Shown: positions 63,885-64,000 of the stretch, piece after piece
Position numbering within the stretch: the stretch's first letter is position 1
Layout of the letters: every line of letters begins with the position of its first letter
NCBI RefSeq assembly: GCF_027158485.1
Contig: NZ_JAMKYJ010000001.1
Length of the DNA: 64,000 bases
Source: Oxalobacter formigenes
Lineage (GTDB): Bacteria; Pseudomonadota; Gammaproteobacteria; Burkholderiales; Burkholderiaceae_D
Strand: one strand, 5' to 3'
The notes under the pieces: model-generated
What the model saw: only the letters and a program-made list of their open reading frames with translations
Told to the model about the DNA's origin: nothing
Databases searched by the model: none
Translations under genes and position numbers: made by a program

Positions 63885-64000
63885 ATGGAAAAGAAACTCC
63901 TGTTGATAGCCGCCACATTTCTGGCAAAACTCGTCTGGCGATTCGGGAAAATAAGCTCAGGCCCCTTGCGCCTGATCGTCTTCTGGATCGTTCAGGCGTT
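63885..64000 (+). CDS. start of an unknown gene, cut by the window edge
   Basis: An ATG preceded by GGAAGAG and AAGG opens a frame reading MEKKLLLIAATFLAKLVW, then RLIVFWIVQA to the edge. The 38 visible residues are hydrophobic and basic, so a signal peptide or first membrane helix. No family can be assigned from this fragment. Confidence 0.5.
   Translation, partial: MEKKLLLIAATFLAKLVWRFGKISSGPLRLIVFWIVQA

Overview
The window reads as a Gram-negative chromosome segment of mid GC content, most likely from a betaproteobacterium. An Oxalobacter-like member of the Burkholderiales is my tentative guess, based on the gene set and not on any marker gene. Signal peptides followed by secreted repeat proteins, two autotransporters ending in phenylalanine, a Tam methyltransferase, a CigR-like protein and an Rrf2/cysK locus all fit. 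I found no rRNA, tRNA, CRISPR array or intact insertion sequence.

Layout. 0-5.7 kb: secreted Sel1-repeat proteins, a two-gene chromate transporter, a methyltransferase and an unknown secreted protein. 5.7-10.4 kb: two tandem MATE transporters and a ferredoxin-nitroreductase. 10.4-14.8 kb: a metalloprotease-like autotransporter followed by remnants of an autotransporter barrel and of a DUF488 gene. 14.9-22.8 kb: two giant tandem Sel1 proteins and an intact DUF488 gene. 22.9-30.4 kb: an acetyltransferase, an orphan phage tail-collar protein, succinate-semialdehyde dehydrogenase, Sel1 proteins, thymidylate synthase and a short-chain dehydrogenase. 30.7-38.6 kb: a Pmp-like autotransporter, a DUF218 protein, a rhodanese, a collapsed signalling gene and two more Sel1 proteins. 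38.7-43.5 kb: a CsoR/RcnR-type repressor, a metal P-type ATPase behind a perfect 54-bp palindrome, and a soluble hybrid kinase. 43.9-48 kb: a sulfur-metabolism locus made of an Rrf2 regulator, a cysteine-rich short ORF, cysK and one polypeptide fusing two different PLP C-S lyases. 48.2-51.2 kb: an orphan phage-like protein and a broken Sel1 gene. 51.2-54.1 kb: an ATPase plus RloB-like pair that looks like an anti-phage module, next to a decayed autotransporter barrel. 54.3-64 kb: housekeeping and signalling genes (tam, cigR-like, an EAL phosphodiesterase with two periplasmic sensor domains, a TPR/possible HEPN protein, a YjjG-type nucleotidase, a third MATE transporter and the start of an unknown gene).

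Two themes dominate. First, secreted or periplasmic Sel1 proteins are strongly expanded: eight genes, two of them above 1,180 residues, plus a single-repeat relative and a remnant, with signs of tandem duplication and decay. Second, the envelope and accessory content turns over: two intact autotransporters sit beside two barrel remnants, and orphan phage genes share a leader. The strongest candidates for undescribed biology are the sulfur locus (cysteine-rich leader ORF plus double-PLP fusion enzyme), the ATPase/RloB pair, and the giant Sel1 pair.

Start codons were chosen by eye from ribosome-binding sites, signal peptides and family alignments from memory. No database search was run.
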